Below, piece after piece: positions 15,537-23,259 of a DNA stretch of 34,755 nt (within the stretch, counting starts at the first letter, position 1; each line of letters starts with the position of its first letter). The DNA lies in assembly GCF_001591505.1 (NCBI RefSeq), contig NZ_BCVA01000054.1:1-34755 (forward strand). Direction: 5' to 3'. The notes below the pieces were generated by a model. That model worked only from the letters and a program-made list of their open reading frames with translations, was not told where the DNA came from and searched no databases. Both the position numbers and the translations under genes were made by a program. This DNA is from Neobacillus niacini NBRC 15566 (lineage in GTDB: Bacteria; Bacillota; Bacilli; Bacillales; Cytobacillaceae).

Positions 15537-15578
15537 TTTAAACAAGGGCACAGCAACTTTAAACGGGCACAGTACAAC
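15537..15578 (-). promoter_or_regulatory. Tandem 21-bp direct repeat before the precursor gene
   Basis: 15537-15557 and 15558-15578 are head-to-tail copies of TTTAAAC..GGGCACAG..AAC (plus strand), differing by small shifts. The spacing is two helical turns, and the pair ends about 20 bases before the precursor start codon. This looks like a binding site or leader element. I could not place a convincing -35/-10 in relation to it. Confidence 0.45.
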
Positions 15579-15829
15579 TAGAAAATAGGTAAATACCGCT
15601 ATACCTTCCTCAACAAAATATGTACAATGGGTGGGTATTGCTACTCATATAAAAGCCTATTTTTTTTTAGCCTTTAAGGTTGGTCTGGATAAATAGGAAA
15701 AGAGGCCAGTTATGGATAACAGGATCCGTTTCTTATCGCCAAACGAGCAATTTGTAAAGGGAAATGTAAACTAAAATGTAGTATGGTTTGCATTTTAAAG
15801 GGCAGGGTGAACTGAAAATGACGAAGTTA

Positions 15830-16060
15830 CAAATTATCTCCGCAGGTTTGAGAATAAGGCGGAGAATTTACTGCTAATGAATATAGGGAAGCTTAAGGAG
15901 TGGGTGTAAGCGGAGAAATTCCGGTTAACTGGTCAATATAAGGTAAAATTCAAGGATTTTGACTATATAAACGGAAAAACTCCCCTTATTCTTAAGGAAA
16001 TTTGGCGATTTCCAAAGTTAGCCGGAATTTTTCCGTTTATTTTTCATTTGTAGTGAGAGC
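15830..16060. repeat. Degenerate intergenic repeat region (CGGA/TCCG motifs)
   Basis: The 710-base gap between the peptide precursor and the thiamine operon has no credible gene. It contains several variants of a GCGGAGAAATTCCGG-type motif, including a perfect 12-base inverted pair TAAACGGAAAAA (15968-15979) and TTTTTCCGTTTA (16028-16039), plus GCGGAGAAATTCCGGTTAAC (15910-15929). It looks like a decayed dispersed repeat. The rest of 15579-15829 shows nothing I can support. Confidence 0.45.
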
Positions 16061-16226
16061 AACAATCAGTTATAACAAAGTTTTATCTAAATTACTGTAT
16101 ATACCATACAATTTTAAGGTCATTTTACATTACATATTTAATGTTTGCGATAGTTAACGGAACCCGTTAGGAATTGGACCTCTATTATTCTATAAATCAT
16201 TTACATAAGATTCTGGATAGACATCC

Positions 16227-16997
16227 CTAACTCATAACCAGTCCACCATCGACATAAAGTGTCTGTCCTGTCACAAACTGACTCCATTCGGAAGATAAGA
16301 ACAACACTGGTCCTACAATATCCTCCGGTTGTGCGATTCTTCTTAGCGGGGTTTGAGCAATAATCATTTCTTTTATTTCTTCTCTTGTTTGTCGGCTTGC
16401 ATCGGTTGGATACACCAAACCAGGTGCAATACAATTCACTCTAATTCCGAAGGCTCCTAGTTCAACTGCCAAATTCCGGCTAAAACCGATTAAGGCAGAT
16501 TTAGCCGTAGTATAGTCATGATAAGGAATGAGTGGTCGCTCTACCAAGTTTGTTACCATATTAACAATGCTTCCTTTTGTTTGTTTTTTCATCAAGGGAA
16601 TCGCTTGTTGACATACATAGTAAGTAGATTTAACTGCTCCATCGATTTGATCCTGATAGTCTCCCCATGTTAATTGCGAGAACATCTTTCGTGTATCGGG
16701 ATTAAACACATAGGGTTTAAAGGCATTATTGACGACCACATCTATATTACCAACTTCGAGTTCAATTTCCTCCATCATTCTTATGACGTCCGATTCAGAT
16801 GTTACATCTGCTTGAATCGCCCATGCTTCACCGCCACGCTCAATACAAGAAGCAACCGTTTCTTCAGCGGCTCCTTGATTTTGAACATAATTAACAATGA
16901 CTGTTGCCCCTTCTGCAGCAAAACCTCTCGCGATGGCGGCACCAATTCCTCTGCTTGAACCTGTTACTAATACGGTTTTATTTTCAAATTTTTTCAC
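16227..16997 (-). CDS. Short-chain dehydrogenase/reductase in the TPP-controlled operon
   Basis: A classical SDR of 256 residues: NAD(P) site TGSSRGIG (12-19), NNAF (90-93), catalytic Y162 and K166 (DYTTAKSAL), and FabG-like C-terminus GQTLYVDGG. The position of the catalytic serine, 13 residues before the tyrosine, is threonine (T149), which can still serve. FabG-like SDRs commonly interconvert aldehydes or ketones and alcohols. It starts 9 bases after the ThiY-like gene and is the last gene of the riboswitch operon that also encodes LuxE- and LuxC-like proteins. I infer that it reduces the aldehyde made by LuxC to an alcohol. A homology call would only be 3-oxoacyl-ACP-reductase-like; the substrate is unknown. 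Confidence 0.88.
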   Translation of the reverse strand: MKKFENKTVLVTGSSRGIGAAIARGFAAEGATVIVNYVQNQGAAEETVASCIERGGEAWAIQADVTSESDVIRMMEEIELEVGNIDVVVNNAFKPYVFNPDTRKMFSQLTWGDYQDQIDGAVKSTYYVCQQAIPLMKKQTKGSIVNMVTNLVERPLIPYHDYTTAKSALIGFSRNLAVELGAFGIRVNCIAPGLVYPTDASRQTREEIKEMIIAQTPLRRIAQPEDIVGPVLFLSSEWSQFVTGQTLYVDGGLVMS

Positions 16998-17006
16998 ATT
17001 GTCCCC

Positions 17007-18011
17007 CTATTTAATGAAGTCTTCAACGATAAAATCAGACATATGTAAATCCTCTTCAATTAAACCTAATTGTTTATAGCTATCGGCACCCTGTTGTAAG
17101 ACATCCGTTTCTAATGCCCCTAAGCCTCTGTCGCTTGTTGCTTGTGAAATACTAGCTTCGTTCCGCAATTTAATAATCTCTCTATTATGATTTTTATCCT
17201 TACCATCAATCGCATGTTTTACGGCTAAAGCAGCAGCTTCCTCCGGTTCGTTCATCATCCACTCCGCACTCATTTGATAGGCTTCAACAAACTTTTTCAG
17301 CATATCCTTTTTCTCATTGTACGTTTTTTCGGTCACCACAAAGAGATCACTTGGAACATTCAGATAATCTTTTACCTCAAGGACATTTACATCTGCCAAT
17401 CCCTTTTCCCTTGCGGTTACTAAGCCCGTGTCCGTTGCAGCTGTTGCATCCACCTGACCCTGCATCAGCGGGGCAAAATTCAACAGACCTGTTTCAACAA
17501 TCGTAACGTCCTTTTCGGTAAGACCGGCTTGGTTTAATAGAACCAGAAGATTTTGTCTCGTACCACTCGAAAGGCTATATACACCGATCTTTTTGCCTTT
17601 CAGGTCCTCTGGTTTCGTGATATTACTTTCTTTTAAAGAAACGACATTGAATACGTTTTGCGGATAGATATTATAAATGACCTTTAACTTCTCCCCTTGA
17701 TTTAAGGCAAAGTAGAGTGAGCCTGGATCGGTAAAGGCGATATCAGCCTTACCTGAGAGGATATTTTTGATGGCGTCTCCGCCCCCTGCCCCCGGTATAA
17801 ATTCAACATCTAACCCCGCGTTTTTAAAAAAATCTTTTTCCTCACTTACAAGAAGGTTCGTTTGTTCTGCTATCGGCTGACTCCAGCTTGCCATTTTTAC
17901 TGTTTCTAATTCTGTTTTTGTAGCGGCTTGCTGATTATTTTTTGAACCACAAGCCGTTAACAATAATACGAGGATCATAACAGCTACTGTAATACTTCGT
18001 TTCAATTTCAT
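17007..18011 (-). CDS. ABC transporter substrate-binding lipoprotein, ThiY/NMT1-SsuA type
   Basis: A lipoprotein signal MKLKRSITVAVMILVLLLTA is followed by the lipobox cysteine at about residue 21, then a two-lobed NMT1/THI5-SsuA-like binding domain: VKMASWSQPIAEQTNLLV, then FFKNAGLDVEFIPGAGGGDA, then LSGKADIAFTDPGSLYFAL. Relatives bind pyrimidine thiamine precursors (ThiY), sulfonates or similar small molecules. ATG 18011 is chosen over TTG 18029, which has no ribosome binding site. The gene follows the permease and ATPase genes in the same operon, and the TPP riboswitch upstream favours a thiamine-related ligand. The exact ligand (formylaminopyrimidine, a pyrimidine acid or a thiazole derivative) cannot be read from the sequence. 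Confidence 0.87.
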   Translation of the reverse strand: MKLKRSITVAVMILVLLLTACGSKNNQQAATKTELETVKMASWSQPIAEQTNLLVSEEKDFFKNAGLDVEFIPGAGGGDAIKNILSGKADIAFTDPGSLYFALNQGEKLKVIYNIYPQNVFNVVSLKESNITKPEDLKGKKIGVYSLSSGTRQNLLVLLNQAGLTEKDVTIVETGLLNFAPLMQGQVDATAATDTGLVTAREKGLADVNVLEVKDYLNVPSDLFVVTEKTYNEKKDMLKKFVEAYQMSAEWMMNEPEEAAALAVKHAIDGKDKNHNREIIKLRNEASISQATSDRGLGALETDVLQQGADSYKQLGLIEEDLHMSDFIVEDFIK

Positions 18012-18025
18012 TTGTAATAAGCTCC

Positions 18026-18769
18026 TCAATGTTTTTTATATTGAAATAAACGACGTTCAATGAAATAAATGATTTGATAGAGAAAAGTTCCAAGAATCGT
18101 AATGATAATTAGCACTGAAAACATTAAGGGTGTGTCCATCATGCCTTGAGAGGCAATAATTAATGCGCCTAAACCCTCACTGCCTCCGATAAATTCACCC
18201 ACTACAGCCCCGACAACAGCTAGAACAACCGCAACCCGAAAACCAGCCATAATACTCGGAAGCCCAGCGGGAATTTTTAATTTGAACAAAGTCTGCCATC
18301 GGGTTGCCCCTAACACCCGAAACAGTTCTACTTTTTTAGAATCGGTGTATTGAATGGCGGTTACTGTATTTTCCATTAACGGGAAAAAGCAAATTAATGC
18401 CGTGATGACAACCTTTGAGGTCATTCCAAATCCAAACCATAGAATAAATAGTGGTGCCAGCGCGAGTTTTGGAACAGCTTGACTAGCAATGACATAAGGA
18501 AAGAAAAGCTTTCGAATAAACTCAACTTCACCCATCCATACCCCTGTTAGGATCCCTAGCAAACTCCCTAGAAAAAGACCAATAACAATCTCCAAACTGG
18601 TTCGCAGAATATGCGGAGTATAATAACCGCTTTTTAATCCATCTATCAGAGTGGTGACTACAACGGACGGTGCTGGAAGGACTAATTCGGACATTTGCTT
18701 GGCTAGCATTTCCCATACGAATAGAATCAAGATGAATAATAACCAGGAATATACCGAAACGTTTTTCAT
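18026..18769 (-). CDS. ABC transporter permease, ThiX/SsuC type
   Basis: This 247-residue inner-membrane permease has about six helices and the BPD_transp_1 signature. The EAA loop is about GATRWQTLFKLKIPAGLPSI (about residues 160-179), where it contacts the ATPase. It starts MKNVSVYSWLLFILILFVWE. It overlaps the ATPase gene by 4 bases at its start (18766-18769), and the substrate-binding protein gene follows about 14 bases after its stop. The family transports sulfonates, taurine, nitrate or thiamine precursors; the TPP riboswitch at the operon head supports a thiamine precursor. No second permease is present, so the importer should use a homodimer. Confidence 0.88.
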   Translation of the reverse strand: MKNVSVYSWLLFILILFVWEMLAKQMSELVLPAPSVVVTTLIDGLKSGYYTPHILRTSLEIVIGLFLGSLLGILTGVWMGEVEFIRKLFFPYVIASQAVPKLALAPLFILWFGFGMTSKVVITALICFFPLMENTVTAIQYTDSKKVELFRVLGATRWQTLFKLKIPAGLPSIMAGFRVAVVLAVVGAVVGEFIGGSEGLGALIIASQGMMDTPLMFSVLIIITILGTFLYQIIYFIERRLFQYKKH

Positions 18770-19509
18770 CGTTGTCCTCCACTAATGGCCGTCCGTATTT
18801 CCAAGCAAAGCTGACTAAACTGTCCAGAATATCGAAAATCGGTAGAATGTCGATCTGGTAAATTCACTGAAAAATGCTTGATGATACTACCTTTATCCAT
18901 AACCGCAATATTGTCCGATAAATAGACTGCTTCTGAAATATCATGGGTAACAAATAACACCGTCATTTGATGAACTTCACAAAGGTGCAACAGATCGTCC
19001 TGAAGTTCCTCTCTTGTAATCGCATCTAGTGCTGAGAAGGGTTCATCCATATAAAGCAGGCTTGGTGATCCAATCAGCGCCCTCGCAATCGAAACACGAC
19101 TTTGCTGTCCGCCTGATAAACGAGTTGGGTATTCCTGTTTTAAATGAGTTAGACCCATACTTTCTAAAAGGGATTCTGCTCTTTCTACTTGTTCTCTTGT
19201 TACTTTACGTTTAAGCGATACGGGTAAAAGAACATTATCTACTACTGTTTTCCATTCCAAGAGAGTCGGTGCTTGAAACACAAATCCAATTTTTTCTGAC
19301 GGTTTGATCTCTTCACCTTGAAACAGGATACAACCCTTATTTGGGGTGAATAAACCTGCCGCCAGCTTTAATAATGTGGTTTTTCCACAGCCGCTTTTAC
19401 CTAACAAACTATGAAACTTTCCTTTTTCTACATCGAAATTCACGGCATCAACAATCATGTTATTTTTTGCATAACTGTAGGTAACATCTTGTAAACTCAA
19501 ATAAGCCAT
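18766..19509 (-). CDS. ABC transporter ATP-binding protein, ThiZ/SsuB type
   Basis: This 247-residue ATPase has all motifs intact: Walker A GKSGCGKT (37-44), Q loop FVFQAPTLLEW (about 77-87), signature LSGGQQSR (131-138), Walker B LLYMDEP (151-157) and the switch histidine VTHD (H189). It is of the nitrate/sulfonate/thiamine-precursor importer subfamily. A GGAGGAT site precedes ATG 19509. It follows luxC by 11 bases and overlaps the permease gene by 4, so coupling is likely. It energises uptake of the ligand captured by the neighbouring lipoprotein. Confidence 0.92.
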   Translation of the reverse strand: MAYLSLQDVTYSYAKNNMIVDAVNFDVEKGKFHSLLGKSGCGKTTLLKLAAGLFTPNKGCILFQGEEIKPSEKIGFVFQAPTLLEWKTVVDNVLLPVSLKRKVTREQVERAESLLESMGLTHLKQEYPTRLSGGQQSRVSIARALIGSPSLLYMDEPFSALDAITREELQDDLLHLCEVHQMTVLFVTHDISEAVYLSDNIAVMDKGSIIKHFSVNLPDRHSTDFRYSGQFSQLCLEIRTAISGGQR

Positions 19510-19520
19510 TTTCTATCCTC

Positions 19521-20969
19521 CTAATCGATATAAGCGGCAAAATTCTCTGCATACTCTTCGGCTGAATGCTCTATATCAATCATTTGAACCAAATCTAGTA
19601 AATTAAAACGGCCATCATGGTGCCAGCCTGATTCCGGAGAAGTCATCTTTCCTATAGAGGTGATTCTTGTTACCCCCACATTTCCTAACTTTTCAGCCCA
19701 TTGAAAAAGTTCCCTCGGGGCAGCAGCCACACCTGCACTTTGTAAAAAGGAACGATAGGGTTTAAGATTAGGCAAAATATCATCTACGGTTTCAAATGGT
19801 ATGACCTTCACCGCTCGATTGGAACAGGTTGGTGAAAACAGCCCACCCTCTTCATAGACAACAGTCCAATGATTTTCTGTTTGACCCAAAACCAGCTTAG
19901 TAGGGCCGGTATAAGATGATATTTCTTCTTGGTTACGCCAATGGATAGCGGCTGTCATTTCCTCTAAGGACAAAGTGCGCCTAGGGTATCTCTTTTGATA
20001 ACTTTCGAGTTCCAGGGCGAGATACTGCGCAAACGCTTCGGGTGATATATTTCCCCCTTTCTGAACATAGAAAAGATGTGGAGAATAACAACCCTGCTGA
20101 TCGAATTGAATAATGTCGAATGCTGCATGATGAGCAGTGATTAATGCTTTTCGCGAGTCTAGTGCAGTGTTGCTGATTACCCCGAAACTGACTTTATGAC
20201 CAAATGGCAAGAAACGAGTGGTGACTGGGATTCTACGACTCATTGATTCTAGTGACTGATTACTTCCATAACCGACCACCACATCTGGATACGTAAAAAA
20301 CTCCTTTTCACGTTCCTCATCTCCTCCCTTCCACCAGACAACCGCTAGGCAATCCTTGAGTACAGGAGCAACTTCCACTAAAACCTGTGCAAACCATCCG
20401 GCAAACAACGGCTCCGCACTCGATACCTTGCCAATGTTACCTGATTTCACCAATAACCCTGAAAGGAGACTCCATAACGGAAGTGCTGGAACATTTCCAG
20501 CCCATACATGGAGAATTAATTCAGGTCCCACTGCTTTAGAAAACCCTCTCTTTATGCGAGGTTGAAAATCATCAAGCAGCAAGGGGTTTCCTAGGTCCTC
20601 CACCACAAAGCGCTGCAGCTCATATTTGCGGAACTTTTTTAAAAAAGATGTAAGTCCGAGTCGAATCATTTCTTCATCGTAACCAGTAACAATTGGCAGA
20701 AACTTTTCTGCTTTCTTCCGGTAGGTTGAGTTCCGGTCGAGCAAAACTTCAATGGCGGTATCAATAATGGTAATAATCTCCATAATCGTCATGTTTTTTA
20801 ACACTTCGGCACTGGCTCTTTTAACCTTCTCGCTCACTTGTTGCATTTGCTTTCTAGTAAGTAACGGCGCTTCTACTTCTAGAGTCACACCTTTTCTCGT
20901 AAATGTAAGAATCTTTGACTCTATTACCTCATCCCCGATATCGGGAAGGTATCCAACTCTTTCTCTCAT
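19521..20969 (-). CDS. LuxC-like acyl reductase (aldehyde-dehydrogenase fold)
   Basis: The LuxC family reduces an acyl thioester to an aldehyde with NAD(P)H; in luminous bacteria it works in the fatty acid reductase complex with LuxE. This 482-residue protein has the aldehyde-dehydrogenase-like core, the segment ELILHVWAGNVPALPLWSLL (about 150-169) and the catalytic cysteine in FDQQGCYSPH (C294), matching the DQQ-x-C-x-SP pattern of LuxC. It overlaps the LuxE-like gene by 4 bases. There are no luciferase genes (luxAB) in the window, so light production is not the role. Its position in a TPP-riboswitch operon between a thiazole-type transporter and an ABC importer suggests a thiamine-related acyl substrate. 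The family assignment is strong; the substrate is inference. Confidence 0.88.
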   Translation of the reverse strand: MRERVGYLPDIGDEVIESKILTFTRKGVTLEVEAPLLTRKQMQQVSEKVKRASAEVLKNMTIMEIITIIDTAIEVLLDRNSTYRKKAEKFLPIVTGYDEEMIRLGLTSFLKKFRKYELQRFVVEDLGNPLLLDDFQPRIKRGFSKAVGPELILHVWAGNVPALPLWSLLSGLLVKSGNIGKVSSAEPLFAGWFAQVLVEVAPVLKDCLAVVWWKGGDEEREKEFFTYPDVVVGYGSNQSLESMSRRIPVTTRFLPFGHKVSFGVISNTALDSRKALITAHHAAFDIIQFDQQGCYSPHLFYVQKGGNISPEAFAQYLALELESYQKRYPRRTLSLEEMTAAIHWRNQEEISSYTGPTKLVLGQTENHWTVVYEEGGLFSPTCSNRAVKVIPFETVDDILPNLKPYRSFLQSAGVAAAPRELFQWAEKLGNVGVTRITSIGKMTSPESGWHHDGRFNLLDLVQMIDIEHSAEEYAENFAAYID

Positions 20970-22051
20970 TGTGTTGCTCCCTTTGCAGCCTTGATAAATT
21001 CTTCAACCGCAATCGAACAGCCCTTCGCCTCTGTACCTTGTACCCTGCCTAAGAGAAGAAACCCTCCATCCACTTTCATTCCTAAGTCTTCGGTCAAAAT
21101 GGTGGTGACAGAATTGAAGTTGGCAAGGTCACAATGAACAATGACCCCGCGTTCCCCCTCGGCCACGTCTTCATCTGTTAACGGGTCTATGATTCTCGTT
21201 TTCAACCAATGAGGACCGGACTTAACAGATGGAACGCGTTCATTTCCGGAATCATAGAGCTGTGAACTTAACTCCGTCATACCATACATGTTAATACAAT
21301 CTTTTCTTGGAACACCTAATACTCTTGATAACTCATGGTAAAAATCATCCAGTTCCCATTCTTTTGACTGATTTTTATATCCACCTGTATCCAAAATTCT
21401 GCTTCCAGGCGGCAGTTGGAAACTCCGTCCGATGTTTCTTAGTTCTTCAAACAGATGAACAAAACTGTATGAGGCCCCTAATAATGCATATGGCTCACCA
21501 GAGCGTTCTGCATGCTCCAATTCTTGTATGAGCCTCTCGATTTCAATCCTATTTTCACCTAGGAGATAGTGACTCTCCTCCGTGCCGAACTCTTGCTTCG
21601 CAAGTGCTAAATAGCAAGCTAATGAGGAATTTGGCATTTCATTTTCCGTCGGGAACAGAACTCCCATTCTGATTTTTTCAGTTTCTTTCATAAAGCGCTG
21701 TTTAAAATAAGTTTTCATCGAGAGATTCCATACCTCTAAGGTCGGATGGTAGTGTTTCCCTTTTACACCTTGTGTGGTACCGCTTGTCATAAAGTATCTC
21801 TCTGCTTCTGCTGGTGGTGTACACGTAAGTGGTACCTCCTTAAAGGCATTAATGGGTACTGCTGGTATGTCCTTCCACGTTTTTACCGTCCGAATGGTCT
21901 TGCCTTTTTGCTGACAGAACTTCCGAAATGGAAGGTTATTGGTGTATTGATATGCGAATAGTTGTAAGGCATTTTGATTAAATTCATCTTCAGAGAGCGA
22001 ATCTGATTGAACAATCGTAAGTAAATACTGTATGATTTTCTGCTGTTCCAT
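20966..22051 (-). CDS. LuxE-like acyl-protein synthetase
   Basis: An adenylate-forming enzyme that activates a carboxylic acid with ATP and holds it as a thioester on its own cysteine before transfer to LuxC. The 361 residues show the adenylation motif MTSGTTQG (about 88-95), NMYGMTELSSQLYDSG typical of the ANL/LuxE-PaaK group, and the C-terminal GRVQGTEAKGCSIAVEEF, where C345 corresponds to the LuxE acyl-accepting cysteine. ATG 22051 has GGAAGGA at normal spacing and lies 15 bases after thiW. With the LuxC-like protein and the SDR it forms a complete acid-to-alcohol reduction route. The small size and thiamine context argue against fatty acids, but long-chain substrates cannot be excluded. 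Confidence 0.88.
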   Translation of the reverse strand: MEQQKIIQYLLTIVQSDSLSEDEFNQNALQLFAYQYTNNLPFRKFCQQKGKTIRTVKTWKDIPAVPINAFKEVPLTCTPPAEAERYFMTSGTTQGVKGKHYHPTLEVWNLSMKTYFKQRFMKETEKIRMGVLFPTENEMPNSSLACYLALAKQEFGTEESHYLLGENRIEIERLIQELEHAERSGEPYALLGASYSFVHLFEELRNIGRSFQLPPGSRILDTGGYKNQSKEWELDDFYHELSRVLGVPRKDCINMYGMTELSSQLYDSGNERVPSVKSGPHWLKTRIIDPLTDEDVAEGERGVIVHCDLANFNSVTTILTEDLGMKVDGGFLLLGRVQGTEAKGCSIAVEEFIKAAKGATQ

Positions 22052-22066
22052 GAAGGTCCTTCCTTT

Positions 22067-22576
22067 CTATTTCAAAGTTGTTCCATGTTGAGTTACGACA
22101 GGTATTTTCTTCTTTAAAAATACGGAAAGAATGATGGCGCCAATCAGTGCACCCGCGATCGAGCTAAAAATAAATAACGGGATAAAACCAAATACTGCCG
22201 CTTTTTGACCTAATAATAGTGTTGCGATTGGATAGCATAGTATCGCTCCGAGAATTCCTGTTCCTATTACTTCACCGACAAACGCCATATAAATCTTTCT
22301 GGTTTTCATAAAAAGAAGTCCCGCTAATAAGGCACCAACCATACTACCTGGAAATGCAAAGAGTGAACCCGTTCCCATCATATTGCGCAGAATGGAGACA
22401 CATAGTGCCTGGGCAACGGCATAAACCGGTCCTAATAGAACAGCAGACAAAACATTTAAGAAATGTTGAATCGGAAACACCTTTGTGAAACCGATCGGAA
22501 TATAGAATAAATTACTCGAAAGTGTGCCAATCGCGATCATCATCGCAGTCAATGTGAGTTTGTGTGTTTTTCTCAT
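22067..22576 (-). CDS. thiW: ThiW-type ECF substrate-capture component (thiazole uptake)
   Basis: A membrane protein of 169 residues with about five to six helices. It starts MRKTHKLTLTAMMIAIGTLS and carries the ThiW-family stretches FPIQHFLNVLSAVLLGP and LRNMMGTGSLFAFPGSMVGA. ThiW proteins are S components of energy-coupling-factor transporters, predicted to take up the thiazole moiety (hydroxyethylthiazole), using a shared EcfA/A'/T module encoded elsewhere. It is the first gene after the TPP riboswitch; GGAGGGA is 8 bases before ATG 22576. It is followed within 15 bases by luxE. Its presence is the strongest hint that the operon handles a thiazole-side compound. Confidence 0.88.
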   Translation of the reverse strand: MRKTHKLTLTAMMIAIGTLSSNLFYIPIGFTKVFPIQHFLNVLSAVLLGPVYAVAQALCVSILRNMMGTGSLFAFPGSMVGALLAGLLFMKTRKIYMAFVGEVIGTGILGAILCYPIATLLLGQKAAVFGFIPLFIFSSIAGALIGAIILSVFLKKKIPVVTQHGTTLK

Positions 22577-22604
22577 AAAAAAAATCCCTCCATGTTTTTG
22601 ATAA

Positions 22605-22754
22605 GCACTGGGGGATAACCGGTTATACGATACCGTTGCCCCATAAAACAGGCATTGGATCGTTCACTTCCCTACGCTGGTATAACCCAGATCAGGTTCA
22701 GGGGTTTAAGACCACTACAAGTCTAATCTCAGCCAATTCCGGCTCCCCCAGTGC
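22605..22754 (-). promoter_or_regulatory. TPP riboswitch with probable translational expression platform
   Basis: The aptamer (about 22754 down to 22666) reads on the minus strand CACTGGGGGAGCC, GGCTGAGA, GAACCTGATCTGGGTTATAC, CCAGCGTAGGGAAGTG, the standard THI-box order. Downstream, CCCCCAGTGC (complement of 22605-22614) is a perfect 10-base complement of the aptamer's 5' strand GCACTGGGGG (complement of 22745-22754). ATCCCCC in the same stretch can also pair with the thiW ribosome binding site GGAGGGAT. No T-run follows a hairpin. This predicts TPP-dependent sequestration of the ribosome binding site. The aptamer is certain; the mechanism is inferred. Confidence 0.93.
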
Positions 22755-22812
22755 TAGTATGAAATTTTAATAGAATGGTTCTGTTGTTAATTACGTTATG
22801 TTATTCCGTGGA

Positions 22813-23208
22813 CGATACGGGTCCGAGTATTGCTTTTCGTTACCGCATTTCACAAAAATCCGCTTTGACGGGCATGAATAGTACCGTTTCGTTACCGTTT
22901 TCCACAAAAATGAGTTATTGCGGGCACGATAAGGGTCAGAGTATTGCTCTTCGATACTGCAGACCGCCTATATTTTCTTTGGCGGGCGCGAATAGTGCCG
23001 TTTCGTTACCGTATTCTACAATAATGAGTATTGAGGGTACGATACGGGTCCGAGTATTGCTTGCGTTACCGCAAACCGCCTATATTTGCTTTGGCGGGCA
23101 CGAATAGTGCCGTTTCGTTACCGTATTCCTCAAAAATCTGCTTCGACGGGCATGAATAGTACCGTTTCGTTACAGTTTTCCACAAAATTGAGTTATTGAG
23201 GGCACGAA
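22813..23208. repeat. Array of about 113-bp degenerate repeats
   Basis: Three long units begin near 22813, 22928 and 23041 (GATACGGGTCCGAGTATTGC or a close variant), with further half units to about 23208. Each contains GAATAGT(G/A)CCGTTTCGTTACCG and a CACAAAAATGAGTTATTG-like stretch. Half units recur about every 57 bases. Two units also hold a CCGCC...GGCGGG hairpin. There is no coding potential. The array separates the two thiamine operons. Confidence 0.8.
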
Positions 23209-23259
23209 TAAATTAACTTCCATAACTCCCTAACAAAAATCAAAAAAAATCTCGTTAAA

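Noticed and set aside
19521..22051. Bioluminescence genes
   Set aside because: LuxC- and LuxE-like proteins are present but luciferase subunits are not, and the operon is under TPP control.
22813..23208. CRISPR array
   Set aside because: Units are about 57/113 bases, degenerate, and lack short exact repeats with unique spacers; no cas genes are present.
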